Under the pieces are notes generated by a model that had not been told where the DNA came from, ran no database searches, and was given only the letters and a program-made list of their open reading frames with translations. DNA of 64,000 bases from positions 5,579 to 69,578 of the forward strand of contig CAYWIS010000006.1 in assembly GCA_964458385.1 (NCBI GenBank), in the 5' to 3' direction. Origin of the DNA: JAHWKS01 sp964458385 (lineage in GTDB: Bacteria; Planctomycetota; Planctomycetia; Pirellulales; Pirellulaceae). A program made the position numbers and the translations under genes. Of this stretch, positions 1 to 9,401 are shown piece by piece (position 1 is the stretch's first letter; each line of letters begins with the position of its first letter).

Positions 1-2
1 AT

Positions 3-695
3 CTTCAAAATCGCCAACAGGAGGCGGCGCGGCAGGAGATTGACCGCTTGCTAGCGCGTTCCAGCGTGGGATTGCACTTGGCCTCGCCTTGGCAGGTAGT
101 GCTCGCAGGGCGGCCCAATGTGGGCAAGAGCAGTTTGATCAACGCACTCATCGGGTATCAGCGGGCCATTGTGCATGATATGCCCGGCGTTACGCGCGAC
201 GTCGTAACCGCAGCCACCGCCCTGGACGGCTGGCCGATTGAGTTGGCTGACACCGCCGGCGTGCGCACGAGCGACGATCCGCTCGAAGCAGCAGGGGTCA
301 CGAAAACTCGCCAAGAGTTGGAGCGGGCGGATGTGGTGGTGCTCGTCTTTGACGCCACACAGCCGTGGTCCGTCGACGATTCAGCGCTATGGGCGGCCGC
401 ACGCAACGCCATCGTGGTCTACAACAAGTGTGACTTAGCGGCGCCTCCGGCCGACGGCCGCCCACCGGGACTTTCCATCAGCGCTGTTACCGGTGAAGGA
501 TTACATGAGCTCAAGAAAGCGATTGTCCAGCGTCTGGCGCCGGAACCGCCGCAACCTGGGGAGGCGGTCCCGTTTACCGAACGGCAAGTAGCGCTTTTGA
601 TAGCCGCTCAAGCGCATTTGAACGGCGGCGATATTCCCGCTGTACTCGCCAATTTGGAAACCTTGCTGGCGTGGCCTCAGGATGCGCTACCGTGA
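3..695 (+). CDS. mnmE: tRNA modification GTPase MnmE-like, C-terminal part (5' truncated by window)
   Basis: MnmE works with MnmG to install the (carboxymethyl)aminomethyl group on wobble U34 of certain tRNAs. The reading frame is open from base 3, so the N-terminal tetrahydrofolate-binding domain lies outside the window. The embedded G domain is clear: G1 GRPNVGKSS, switch residues GVTRD, G3 DTAG, G4 NKCD and G5 SA. The oddity is the end: family members finish with roughly 40 more helical residues and a terminal C-x-G-K motif carrying a catalytic cysteine, but this protein stops about 40 residues after the G domain with ...WPQDALP. It may be a divergent planctomycete MnmE or a related GTPase that has lost that activity. 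GTPase family assignment is firm; tRNA modification function is less sure. Confidence 0.82.
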   Translation, partial: LQNRQQEAARQEIDRLLARSSVGLHLASPWQVVLAGRPNVGKSSLINALIGYQRAIVHDMPGVTRDVVTAATALDGWPIELADTAGVRTSDDPLEAAGVTKTRQELERADVVVLVFDATQPWSVDDSALWAAARNAIVVYNKCDLAAPPADGRPPGLSISAVTGEGLHELKKAIVQRLAPEPPQPGEAVPFTERQVALLIAAQAHLNGGDIPAVLANLETLLAWPQDALP

Positions 696-1961
696 ATTGG
701 CGGCCGGCTGAAGCGCCCACCACGCATCGAGCTTCTTGGACAACCGGTGCACAATATCGGGGTGGTCGGCAGCCAGATTTTGCTTCTCCCAAGGATCGTC
801 CTTCAGGTTGTAAAGCTCAGGGTTTTGCCCGTTTTTGGGGAGGATGAGCTTCCACCAGCCTTCGATACACCACCGGTAGACCAAGCCCGCTTGCGGGTCA
901 TCGAGAGCGACCACATCGTGTTCAAAGATTTCTCCGTAGAGGGTATCCCGCTTGGGAGCGTCGGATTCGGAGAGCTTCGCCAGATTCACGCCCGACAGTG
1001 AGCTTGGCGGTGCCACACCGCAGGCGGCAAGCACCGTGGGCGCCAGGTCGATGCTGCTGACAAGCGTGACATCGTCGCGACCAGGAGCAATTTTGCCAGG
1101 CCAGCGGAGGATGATCGGCGTGCGAATGCCTCCTTCGTTCGGCGATCGCTTGCTACGCGGCGCAAAGTTGCGCGAATTGGGATCCTGAATCCAGCCGTTG
1201 TCGGTCACATAGACCACCAGCGTGTTATCGGTCAAGCCTTTCTGGTCCAAGTAATCCAAGAGCTGGCCGCAGGTTTCGTCAAACCATTCGCACATGGCGT
1301 AATACCGAGCCACGTGGGGCGATCGGCCCTCCTTCAAATACTTGTTAAGAAGGCGGTCCGGCGGGTTGTGCGGCGAATGCGGCATCATGGGCGCGTACCA
1401 CACGAAGAACGGCTGCTCGCCGGCCTGATCGATAAAGTCAAAAACGGGTTGTAATCCATTGCGTCCGATGGCGAGCCCCACGTCACCATGGCGTCCTCCG
1501 CGTTGCGGATCGCCGTGCGTCATCCCCCGCGTAAAGCCGCCTTGCTGTGGACGTCCCTCCCACCACTTGCCGCTTTGGAAACTGACATACCCCTTGGAGG
1601 CCAGCAACTTGGGCAACGTTTCGGCTTGCTCGATGAATTTCAGCATTTGGCGGCGGTCCGTCCCACGGGGCGGATCGTTGCCGGATACGCCATGTTGGTG
1701 AGGATACAAACCGGTGATAATCGTCATCAGGCTCGGCCGACACAAACTGCTAGGAACGTAACCGCGCGTCCACGTCAGCCCCTCGCGCGCCAGGGCGTCC
1801 AAACGCGGGGTTTGGATCACCTCGTGACCCATAAAGCCATAGTCGGCCCACGCTTGATCGTCAGAGATGATCAAGACCACGTTGGGCAGCCGATCCTCGG
1901 CCAGAGCAAGGGAGGACAGGGCGGCGATGATTCCCAGGCCGAACCAGACTCCGCGGTACAT
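687..1961 (-). CDS. secreted sulfatase (arylsulfatase family)
   Basis: This is a 424-residue hydrolase of sulfate esters, probably acting on sulfated polysaccharides outside the cytoplasm. A signal peptide covers about residues 1-21 (hydrophobic run ending ALA). The N-terminal metal-binding motif is IISDDQAW (D34, D35). The formylglycine site is at Cys74 in SSLCRPSLMT, followed by TGLYPHQHG. The usual core C-x-P-S-R has Leu in place of Arg. Metal residues YVTDNG and lysine/histidine-containing blocks follow. Its stop codon overlaps the end of the convergent MnmE-like gene by 9 bases. Secreted sulfatases are abundant in planctomycetes. Family assignment is secure; the substrate cannot be read from sequence. 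Confidence 0.93.
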   Translation of the reverse strand: MYRGVWFGLGIIAALSSLALAEDRLPNVVLIISDDQAWADYGFMGHEVIQTPRLDALAREGLTWTRGYVPSSLCRPSLMTIITGLYPHQHGVSGNDPPRGTDRRQMLKFIEQAETLPKLLASKGYVSFQSGKWWEGRPQQGGFTRGMTHGDPQRGGRHGDVGLAIGRNGLQPVFDFIDQAGEQPFFVWYAPMMPHSPHNPPDRLLNKYLKEGRSPHVARYYAMCEWFDETCGQLLDYLDQKGLTDNTLVVYVTDNGWIQDPNSRNFAPRSKRSPNEGGIRTPIILRWPGKIAPGRDDVTLVSSIDLAPTVLAACGVAPPSSLSGVNLAKLSESDAPKRDTLYGEIFEHDVVALDDPQAGLVYRWCIEGWWKLILPKNGQNPELYNLKDDPWEKQNLAADHPDIVHRLSKKLDAWWALQPAANSR

Positions 1962-2044
1962 ACGTTTCCCTTTTCAGCAGGTTATGCAAGCATCACGCCG
2001 CAGGGCCAACGGCCCGCCGGCCCACCGTTCGGCGCCGGTCGCTC

Positions 2045-2074
2045 TTGACTCGCCGCTGGCGCCGGGACTATTGT
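2045..2074 (+). promoter_or_regulatory. sigma-70-like promoter candidate for the lipoprotein hydrolase
   Basis: TTGACT (2045-2050) and TATTGT (2069-2074) are separated by 18 bases in the divergent intergenic region between the sulfatase and the lipase-like gene, and point toward the latter. Inferred from hexamers only. Confidence 0.4.
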
Positions 2075-2251
2075 GTCCACCTATTTTGGCCGGCGTCTAG
2101 CCGTGGAGAAGATTTTCACTTTTCCCGACTTCCCTCGTTGATGCAGTTCGCCATGGAAGGCATGTCTCCGCCGTGTGTGGTCGTGGCTGCGAGAGCGTTG
2201 CCGCAAGGCATTGGGCGAGTTCATCGGCCGGGGCAGTCCACCATTTTTTGC

Positions 2252-4306
2252 TTGACGGTCCGGAAGGCGCCTCGGTGGGCTCTGGCGGCCTTCGTTGCGG
2301 TCTTCGTAACCATCGCCAGCGGTTGCTCGATGGAGCGCATGGTGCGGCTGGCCGACTTGACGTCGTCCGAGACGGTTACGGTCCGCAAGACACCGCGCAA
2401 CCCGCTAGAAAACACGCTCAACCTCGTTTCTCGCAAAGGGCCGCGTCCCACGCCGCGTGTTGAGCAACTCTTACGGCGGTACGACCTGCACGACGCTCAA
2501 GATAGCGACCCGCAGCAAGTGCTTGGCGAACTGCAAAAGATCATGGCCGAAGAGCCAGATAGCGAAAACATCTACGCTTACGCCGAACTCGCCTACATCT
2601 ACGCGAAGAAAGAGGACGCCAAAGGGAACAAGCCACTCGCCCTGGACCTCTACGGCGCATCCGTCGCCCATGCGTACTTCTACCTGTTCGATCCCCAATT
2701 TGACCGGTTTCGGAATCCGTATGACCCCAACTTCCGCCGCGCCTGCGATCTGTATAACAACTCGCTGGAAAGCGCCATGCGGATCGTTAAGGCCAATGGA
2801 AAGCTGCTGCCTGGCCGGCGCGTGACGGTTGAAACCGCCAGCCACTCGTTCGAGGTCGATATCACCTGCAAAGGCAAATGGCGCGACGAGGAGTTCGATC
2901 GGTTCGAGTTCGTCTCGGATTATGAAGTAACCGGGCTAACGAACCGCCATCACACCTATGGTCTAGGCGTGCCGCTTATTGCCATTCGCAAGAAACGTTC
3001 AACGTCTGACCCTGCCGAGCGGTTCTACCCGCCTGGATTGACTTTCCCCGTTACGGCGTTCTTGCGTGTTTACCCGCCGACCGAAGGAGATGGCGTTCAT
3101 CGCTGCGAATTGGAGCTGCGTGATCCGCTGCAAGCCACCGATGTGCAGGTGGGCGATCGCTTGGCGCCGCTCGAAAGCGATATTAGCACGCCGCTGGCAT
3201 ATTACTTAAACGATCCGCTGCTGCGCAGTAACTTCCTCGGCTCGTACGGCCTGCTCGATGCCAATGCCGGGCAAGAGTTCAAAGGCCTGTACATGCTCGA
3301 ACCCTACGATCCGCAGCGAATTCCCGTTGTGATGGTGCATGGCCTATGGTCCAGCCCCGTTACGTGGATGGAAATGTTTAACGATCTGCGGAGCGTGCCT
3401 GAGATACGCGCCAATTATCAGTTCTGGTTTTTCCTATATCCCACCGGGCAACCGTTCTGGGTGAGCGCCGCGCAAATGCGAGCTGAACTGGAGCTTGCGC
3501 GGCAGATCCTCGATCCCCAGCACACGGCGGTTGCGCTGGACCAGATGGTGCTCGTGGGGCATAGCATGGGAGGCTTAGTCTCCACCATGCAAACCCTCGA
3601 TAGCGGCGATGACTTCTGGCGCGTGGTGGCCGATAAGCCGTTTTCGGAACTTAAGGCAGATGAAGAAACGCGACGGCAACTGCAAGCCACGCTTTTCTTT
3701 ACTCCGAACCGCTCGGTGGCGCGTGTGATTACCATCGCCACCCCCTACCGCGGAAGCGATTTCGCCAACGACTACACACGCTACCTGGGGCGCAAGCTAA
3801 TCACGCTGCCGCAAATACTGGTGAAAACCACACAGGCGGTGGTTCGCGAAAACCCCGGATTCTTCCGCGACACCCGGCTCTTAACCACCACCACCAGCAT
3901 CGACTCCCTAGCGCCCGACTCGCCCATCTTCCCGGCTATGCATCAGGCGCGTCGCGCACCATGGGTTCGGTATCACAACATCATCGGCGAGGTACCGCAG
4001 GAGTCCTTCTGGGGGCGACTCTCAGGCGTGGGCGATGGTGTGGTGTCGGTCGCCAGCGCTCGGGTGCCTTACGCCGAGTCAGAAGTCTCGGTGCCAGCCG
4101 ATCACAGCAACGTCCATAACCATCCCTTGGCCGTCCTTGAGGTACAGAGGATCCTGCGCGAGCACTTGCGCGAATTACGCGTGGCTTCCCAGCGCAACGT
4201 CCATGCGCCCGCCGCGTACAACTCGCCAGAAGCGACGGCCGCCTATCCTCCCGTGGGCGACCCTACGGCGTCTTACTCCAATGGGATTCCTGCCCTGGTG
4301 CGGTAA
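2252..4306 (+). CDS. lipoprotein alpha/beta hydrolase (lipase/esterase-like)
   Basis: This is a large serine hydrolase predicted to be lipid-anchored. Starting at the TTG at 2252 gives a short basic n-region, a hydrophobic stretch and a lipobox IASGC with the lipidated Cys at residue 25. In-frame ATGs at 2141, 2153 and 2162 would add an unlikely 30-37 residue leader, so this start is preferred but not proven. The first half (to about residue 350) is a family-specific region with no motif I recognise. The catalytic part carries VVMVHGLWSSP (oxyanion loop) and the nucleophile elbow GHSMGG (Ser438). A late DHSNVHNH segment could supply the catalytic His. It resembles planctomycete lipase-like proteins annotated as alpha/beta hydrolase; substrate unknown. 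Confidence 0.85.
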   Translation: MTVRKAPRWALAAFVAVFVTIASGCSMERMVRLADLTSSETVTVRKTPRNPLENTLNLVSRKGPRPTPRVEQLLRRYDLHDAQDSDPQQVLGELQKIMAEEPDSENIYAYAELAYIYAKKEDAKGNKPLALDLYGASVAHAYFYLFDPQFDRFRNPYDPNFRRACDLYNNSLESAMRIVKANGKLLPGRRVTVETASHSFEVDITCKGKWRDEEFDRFEFVSDYEVTGLTNRHHTYGLGVPLIAIRKKRSTSDPAERFYPPGLTFPVTAFLRVYPPTEGDGVHRCELELRDPLQATDVQVGDRLAPLESDISTPLAYYLNDPLLRSNFLGSYGLLDANAGQEFKGLYMLEPYDPQRIPVVMVHGLWSSPVTWMEMFNDLRSVPEIRANYQFWFFLYPTGQPFWVSAAQMRAELELARQILDPQHTAVALDQMVLVGHSMGGLVSTMQTLDSGDDFWRVVADKPFSELKADEETRRQLQATLFFTPNRSVARVITIATPYRGSDFANDYTRYLGRKLITLPQILVKTTQAVVRENPGFFRDTRLLTTTTSIDSLAPDSPIFPAMHQARRAPWVRYHNIIGEVPQESFWGRLSGVGDGVVSVASARVPYAESEVSVPADHSNVHNHPLAVLEVQRILREHLRELRVASQRNVHAPAAYNSPEATAAYPPVGDPTASYSNGIPALVR

Positions 4307-4773
4307 CGCCACCGGCGTTCGCCCGCCGAGATTCCTCAAGCACGTGCTGCAACTGCCTCTCGTTCTGCCCGTCGGCCGAATAATCTGGCAAGTTCATCAC
4401 CTCCGAAGTACAGCCGGCGCAACAGCCATCAGCCGACTGGCTCTTTCGCTTCCGGGAGCTAAACTCGTAAATAGGTTGGCGTTTTCGCAAGCCTTGGCTG
4501 CTTTGCCAGCGATCGCAACACCGTTAGCTCGCCTCATGGGCCCTAACATTTGCCGCCGAGACGATAATTCGGGTAAACTATCCACTTGGAAATGGCGGAA
4601 CACTCCCTCTTCTTGCAAACACCCACTCCCAGGCAAGGGTGGAACCATCTAAATTGATAAATAGGTAGTCCTGGGCGGGCAACGGAGGGATCGGCGATCT
4701 TTCCCACGTCAGCCGGGGTTCTAGGTACATCGAGCAACCCGCGGCGTCCATTTGTGCTAAGGGCGTATGACTC
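4307..4773. other. intergenic region, nothing recognised
   Basis: 467 bases between two plus-strand genes. I see no convincing ORF, tRNA or strong hairpin. Short reading frames on both strands lack family features. Confidence 0.5.
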
Positions 4774-6390
4774 GTGGCGAATCCACGCGGCTATTATCTT
4801 CGATATCCCTGCCCTGAATGCGGAGCTTCGCAGAAGGTTCTCCCTGCGCAGGCCGGCACGGAAGTCCGCTGTACGGAATGCCCTGCCGTGTTCGTTCTCC
4901 CTTCCCTCGCCGATATGGCGGCAGGCAAGAAGCCAACGCGCGGGAAGCCCTCTCGGTCTAACGACAACGGTAAATCGGAGAAGCCTCGCACCGATTCCAA
5001 GACGCCGCCGGCTGCCAACTTGAATGTCGTGCGCAGCAAGGTCATTTCGTTTGCCTGCCCCGTGTGCCAAACGATGATGCGGGCATCGGAAGAGGAGCTA
5101 GGGCACGTGATTATGTGCCCCCAATGTTTTTCACCGGTAACCGTGGGGGGTGAAAAGCACAAGAAACCGGCCCCTGCCGCCGAACCTCGATCGCTGGTGC
5201 TTGAGGATACGGGGGACGACGAGTACCAACTGGCCGACGATGAATTCGAGCGGCCCAAGGCTACCTTCCCTACCGCGGAGCCTCTTGCACCCTCCGACGC
5301 GTCTTCGCTGAACCGATTGTCGGACGATGAATATCGGCTGAGTCATGCTGAGGAGCGTCCGCGCGTGTCCGACGCCTTTGCCGCACCGTCGGCTAAGCGG
5401 AGATCCTCAACCGGCGCCTCGCCAAAATCCAGCAAACGGCCGCCGCGTTCCGAGCGCACAGAGTCTCGTTCCGCGTCAGAGATCGAAGACCCCTGGAGNN
5501 NNNNNNNNCCCTGGAGCGTTCCAGAGCCCAAACCGCGGCCTTCGCTGGAAGAACGTCTAGCGGCGGCCCTGCCAGACTGGAACACTCCCCGCGAATTACC
5601 CGATCACCCGTTCGTAACGGGCATTTTTGGATTTTTGCTCTACGCCAGCACGCGTATCCGTTGGTTGGGCCTTGCGGCGGGCTTGGCCATTGTCTATTTC
5701 CTGGCTGCGAATGCCATCGCGCGCGGAATCGAAGGCGGCCCAGCGCTCTTTCAAAGCCTCATTTTCGGCGTTATGGCGGGCGCAGGTCTGCTCGTCGTGG
5801 GAATGCTCGGTTCGGTTACCTCGCTTGCAATTGTGAACGACACCGCCGCAGGGAACGAGGAAGTCCTTAGCTGGCCAGATTACGTATTTCTGGACTGGGC
5901 CGGACAAGCGTTTTACGTCTTTAACGCAGTGGCCTTCGCAGCCTTGCCTGGCTTCCTTGTGGCGTCGTTTATTGACGCCTCGGGACCGGAACGCTGGGCA
6001 ATCACCGCCGCATGCGCCGGGTTGAGCGGCGTGCTGCTCTTTCCGGTGATCTTGCTATCACAGCTGGACGGGTCGTCCCCCTTCTCGGTGCTCACGGCGG
6101 GGGTGCTCAAAAGTATTCCGGCAGCTTTCTCGGCATGGATCGCCTGTTATGCAATGATTGCTCTCGTCGTGGGCGTAGCCGTCGTGGGTAGCGCCGCGGC
6201 GGTGTGGATTTTCGGGCCGGAAAGCATTGTCGCAGCGCTCGTGATCGGGATTCTTGGCTCTGCCGCGCTGTTGCTTTCGAGTCGCCTGATCGGCCGCTTG
6301 GCGTGGTACGTCGAAGAAGAAGAGGTCGTGATTGAAACCTCTAGCACGACCGAGTCGGAGGACGGTTCGGAAGAGGAACTAAGCTTGTAA
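4774..6390 (+). CDS. zinc-ribbon membrane protein of unknown function
   Basis: 538-residue protein starting at a GTG. The N-terminus holds two zinc-ribbon-like modules: CPECG...CTECP at about residues 13-36 and CPVCQ...CPQC at about 95-118. Next is a long acidic then Ser/Arg/Pro-rich linker (about 120-255) and a C-terminal half with about five or six hydrophobic segments (about 285-520), ending in a Glu/Ser-rich cytosolic tail. Planctomycetes carry many such zinc-finger plus membrane proteins, mostly uncharacterised; no enzymatic motif is visible. The gene crosses a 10-N assembly gap, shown as four unknown residues; the frame is open on both sides. Confidence 0.8.
   Translation: MANPRGYYLRYPCPECGASQKVLPAQAGTEVRCTECPAVFVLPSLADMAAGKKPTRGKPSRSNDNGKSEKPRTDSKTPPAANLNVVRSKVISFACPVCQTMMRASEEELGHVIMCPQCFSPVTVGGEKHKKPAPAAEPRSLVLEDTGDDEYQLADDEFERPKATFPTAEPLAPSDASSLNRLSDDEYRLSHAEERPRVSDAFAAPSAKRRSSTGASPKSSKRPPRSERTESRSASEIEDPWXXXXPWSVPEPKPRPSLEERLAAALPDWNTPRELPDHPFVTGIFGFLLYASTRIRWLGLAAGLAIVYFLAANAIARGIEGGPALFQSLIFGVMAGAGLLVVGMLGSVTSLAIVNDTAAGNEEVLSWPDYVFLDWAGQAFYVFNAVAFAALPGFLVASFIDASGPERWAITAACAGLSGVLLFPVILLSQLDGSSPFSVLTAGVLKSIPAAFSAWIACYAMIALVVGVAVVGSAAAVWIFGPESIVAALVIGILGSAALLLSSRLIGRLAWYVEEEEVVIETSSTTESEDGSEEELSL
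5499..5508. other. assembly gap of 10 N inside a gene, flanked by an 8-base repeat
   Basis: The N run is preceded by CCCTGGAG and followed directly by CCCTGGAG. Merging the two copies gives an in-frame D-P-W-S-V-P-E reading, so the gap probably separates two overlapping contig ends rather than hiding missing sequence. Confidence 0.75.
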
Positions 6391-6451
6391 GCTCCGCCGC
6401 GCCGTCGCCCTCGCGCCCAAGATACCGCCCCGTAGAGAAGCAAGCGTGGCG

Positions 6452-9076
6452 TCACGCGAGATCTTGCGAGGCTCGGCCCATCGCAATGTCTTCAATCGCT
6501 GCTTCCAACGTCTCATCAACAATCTTGCTCCACCGGAGCTTTGCCAGCACGGCGTTCACTCTTGCATGCACGTCACGCTGAGCCGGAATGAATTGCGGTA
6601 TCGGCGCCGCGTGTGACCGTTCGGGCAGAGACGGCCCTTGCGGCTTCTCCGCCGCTTCGGACGTTAACCAGGTGTGCGTCACAAACGGCGCGTAGTACAT
6701 CGCTTCCGGCGTTAACTCCGACTCGGGCAACGATGAGGCGTTGATAGAAAGGGTAAGGGTGCTTGGAGCCTGCCAATCGACGGTGGTTTCCCCTTCGCCG
6801 GCCGCTTGCTGCTGAATCTGGGCCCGCAAGGCCGTGACGACCGCCAACATGTCGGCAGGACCAGCCACCAAATCACCATCGACATCAATCTTGGCGTCAC
6901 CGGGTTCCGGCTCGCCCTCGATCACCCCCGCCCCGTGGTCCCGCAGATATTGAACAATCTTCAGCAGATCGCCAATCGCAACGAGGCCATCGCCGTCAAC
7001 ATCAAGGGGATTTACTTTATTCTGCCAAGGAGATTCGATCCGCTGGAGCCCGAATGTTACGTTCTCCACCGTCGCGCCCGACGCAAGCGTTACCGATTGC
7101 GTCGCACCGTCGGGCGTGGTCACGGTCCACCCCGCCCGAGGCGTTACTTGGACGGTGAAGTCTCCTTGATCAAGGTAGGGAACCGTCCAAGCGCCCAAGG
7201 CGTCGGTAACGGTCGTTGTTGACGGTCCAAAACGCAGGTTCGTCAACTCGACGCCCGTGCCGGCGTGATCCATCACCACGGCGTATTTAATATCTGCTTG
7301 CGGACGACCTAGCGTAAGCGTTGCAACCTCGCCGCGGGCCAACGGCCCCGTGGTCACCCGCTCAATCAGTTGTCGGTTCGCATCGTAAATTTCCAGGCGG
7401 CCGTAATCGTTATCGTTGTTTGCGACCACGTCGATGCTGATGGTCGTCACCGGGTCGACAAACTCCATCGCCAAAGCTTGCTGCGTTCCTCGCCACTCCG
7501 TCGTCCAGGTATTGGTTCCTGTGGGCTGATGCGCAAAGACTTTGGCGCCCGTCACCGCGGAAGTGCGCGCCCGGACGGGCGTGGGAAACGAAAAGTTGGT
7601 TAGAGCATTGAGCGGCCCCGCGGTCAGAATCACCCCGGGATCGGCGTGGTTAACGTCTTGTTCATCGCCGACCTGACTAAGATCAATGCGTTGCACCCAA
7701 TTGAGTCGCTCACCGTTGGGGCCGCGCACTTCCACCGTCCAGCCAGCCAACGGGCCTTCGTTCAAATCCCGCACTCCGTCGCCATCGAGATCTTCAAAAA
7801 GGAAACCATTGATCCCCGGTTGTGTCACCGCCGATGGCGCCGTCGTGGTTCCTTGAAAAATATTGGAGATGACGCCCGTTTCGCCAGGCTCATTGGTGGC
7901 GTCGTCAATGGCCCGAATCTCGATCAAATGACTCCCCGGAGGAACCGGAAAGGAGAAATCAAGGTCGACCTGATAAGCATGCGGCTCCACCGCATCGATC
8001 CAGGCGCCGCCGTCAATGCGGTACTGAATTCGGCTCACCTGGTTGATGGTGATATCGCTTCGATGACTGCTTTGATTCTGGTTCGGCAAGACGCCGACTT
8101 CCGCCCGCCCGACAAAGCGGTAAAGGCCCGTTGACGGATCGATTCCGCCGGCGCCCACAAGCGACAACGGCACATCAAGGACGTCGAAGATGCCATCCCC
8201 GTCGGAGTCACGCCAGCCCACCATCTCGGCCGCACTCTGGGAGATGGCGTAAATGGGAAACGCCGCCTCGTGGCTGTCCATGATGCTCACCACACGGCTA
8301 TCGGGGTCCGGGTGACCCGACCGGGCGTTGAGGTTCTGGGTATTATAGTAGCCGCGCCGCGCGGTGTAGGACGCGCTGCCGTGCTCATCCAAGGCATAGA
8401 ACATATGCCCCATTTCGTGGGCATAAGTGCTTGCGGGGCGCCCCGAGGGACTGATCAGAAACCGGCCGCCGGCAAACGCAAAGGCCTGCGAAAAGTCGGA
8501 ACCAACGGCAAACCGATCATCGACATCGTTTGCGGAATTGACAACAAAGATCGTAAAGGCCCAATCGGATCCCGATTTGAGTCGCTGGGCATGGTTGTAC
8601 GCAAGGATGCCCTTGCTAATGCCCAAATCGCCTTCGAGGTCGCCAAACCCCACATGATCCAGGAACTCGCCAACCCAGAGGCGAAAATCTTGGGAAACGC
8701 GCGAAATCGGCTCGTAGGCGGTGGGGAAGGGATTATCCGCGTACTCAAAATCAAAGTGGAAGTTGAGTTCGTGGACCGAGTTCTGGGCCTCAAGCAGGTC
8801 TTTCCACCAAGTAACCCCCTCGACCACCTTTTGCTTGACCTCGGCGATCTGCTGCGCGGTCCAGTTCTCGGTGCTGGGATCGATCCGGCCGTCGGATTCG
8901 AGAAACACAACGTTCACATGGACGTCGCCTAAGAGGAAATCGCCCAGGTCCTCTGGCGTAGCCCCCCAGGGAGGCGCCGTCAGAACACAGCGTGATTCCA
9001 ACGCCTCGATCTGTAGTTTGCGGCGGGGGCGGGCGGCGCACTTCTTGGTCGATTGGTGATGTCGCAAGGAACCCAT
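6452..9076 (-). CDS. secreted zinc metalloprotease-like protein with SdrD-B-like and dockerin-like modules
   Basis: 874 residues. The N-terminus is basic and carries the planctomycete motif LQIEALESRCVLTA (about 21-34), which marks exported giant proteins. A protease-like domain (about 40-300) contains the zinc motif HEMGH at 220-224 followed by FYALDEH, giving an HExxHxxxxxxDE arrangement. A beta-sandwich of the SdrD-B/carboxypeptidase-regulatory type starts near 420 (NGFLFEDLDGDGVRD). A dockerin-like pair of Ca-binding repeats lies at about 688-755 (NPLDVDGDG and KIDVDGD). The C-terminal 100 residues are unassigned. It probably acts outside the cell or on the envelope. It is divergent from the giant surface protein at 9887 and may share its control region. 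Confidence 0.85.
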   Translation of the reverse strand: MGSLRHHQSTKKCAARPRRKLQIEALESRCVLTAPPWGATPEDLGDFLLGDVHVNVVFLESDGRIDPSTENWTAQQIAEVKQKVVEGVTWWKDLLEAQNSVHELNFHFDFEYADNPFPTAYEPISRVSQDFRLWVGEFLDHVGFGDLEGDLGISKGILAYNHAQRLKSGSDWAFTIFVVNSANDVDDRFAVGSDFSQAFAFAGGRFLISPSGRPASTYAHEMGHMFYALDEHGSASYTARRGYYNTQNLNARSGHPDPDSRVVSIMDSHEAAFPIYAISQSAAEMVGWRDSDGDGIFDVLDVPLSLVGAGGIDPSTGLYRFVGRAEVGVLPNQNQSSHRSDITINQVSRIQYRIDGGAWIDAVEPHAYQVDLDFSFPVPPGSHLIEIRAIDDATNEPGETGVISNIFQGTTTAPSAVTQPGINGFLFEDLDGDGVRDLNEGPLAGWTVEVRGPNGERLNWVQRIDLSQVGDEQDVNHADPGVILTAGPLNALTNFSFPTPVRARTSAVTGAKVFAHQPTGTNTWTTEWRGTQQALAMEFVDPVTTISIDVVANNDNDYGRLEIYDANRQLIERVTTGPLARGEVATLTLGRPQADIKYAVVMDHAGTGVELTNLRFGPSTTTVTDALGAWTVPYLDQGDFTVQVTPRAGWTVTTPDGATQSVTLASGATVENVTFGLQRIESPWQNKVNPLDVDGDGLVAIGDLLKIVQYLRDHGAGVIEGEPEPGDAKIDVDGDLVAGPADMLAVVTALRAQIQQQAAGEGETTVDWQAPSTLTLSINASSLPESELTPEAMYYAPFVTHTWLTSEAAEKPQGPSLPERSHAAPIPQFIPAQRDVHARVNAVLAKLRWSKIVDETLEAAIEDIAMGRASQDLA

Positions 9077-9312
9077 CTCGGCCGGTAATCGGGATTAAGC
9101 TTACAAACGTTATTTCGGAAGCCCTCAACCGCTCCCAAGCGATGTTCATCGACGATTGCCGGAGAAACCACCGCAAGAGTTCAGAAGAAAAGGAGTGGAG
9201 AAAATGTGCCGGTGGCGCCGCTCACATTGCCGGTGGGAACAGCCCGATTGTCAATAGCTTTATCGTAATCCGCGACCTCCAATTGACTACCCTCCAAGCT
9301 AGTGAGGAGGTG

Positions 9313-9397
9313 CGGTTCCGCATTTCAGCGACCGCCGACGTAGCGATGAAAATCACCGCTACCGGGCCATGTCGGCGGTCGCCGAAATGCGGACCGG
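9313..9397. repeat. long near-perfect inverted repeat (two-part hairpin)
   Basis: Outer arms 9318-9339 and 9371-9392 (22 bases each) pair with one mismatch (CCGCATTTCAGCG... against its complement), and may extend 4 more pairs with a one-base bulge. An inner stem, 9340-9349 against 9353-9362, pairs 9 of 10 with an AAA loop. Only 8 bases (9363-9370) stay unpaired on one side. It could be a miniature mobile element, a structured RNA or an attenuator; no poly-T follows. Confidence 0.75.
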
Positions 9398-9401
9398 GCA
9401 C

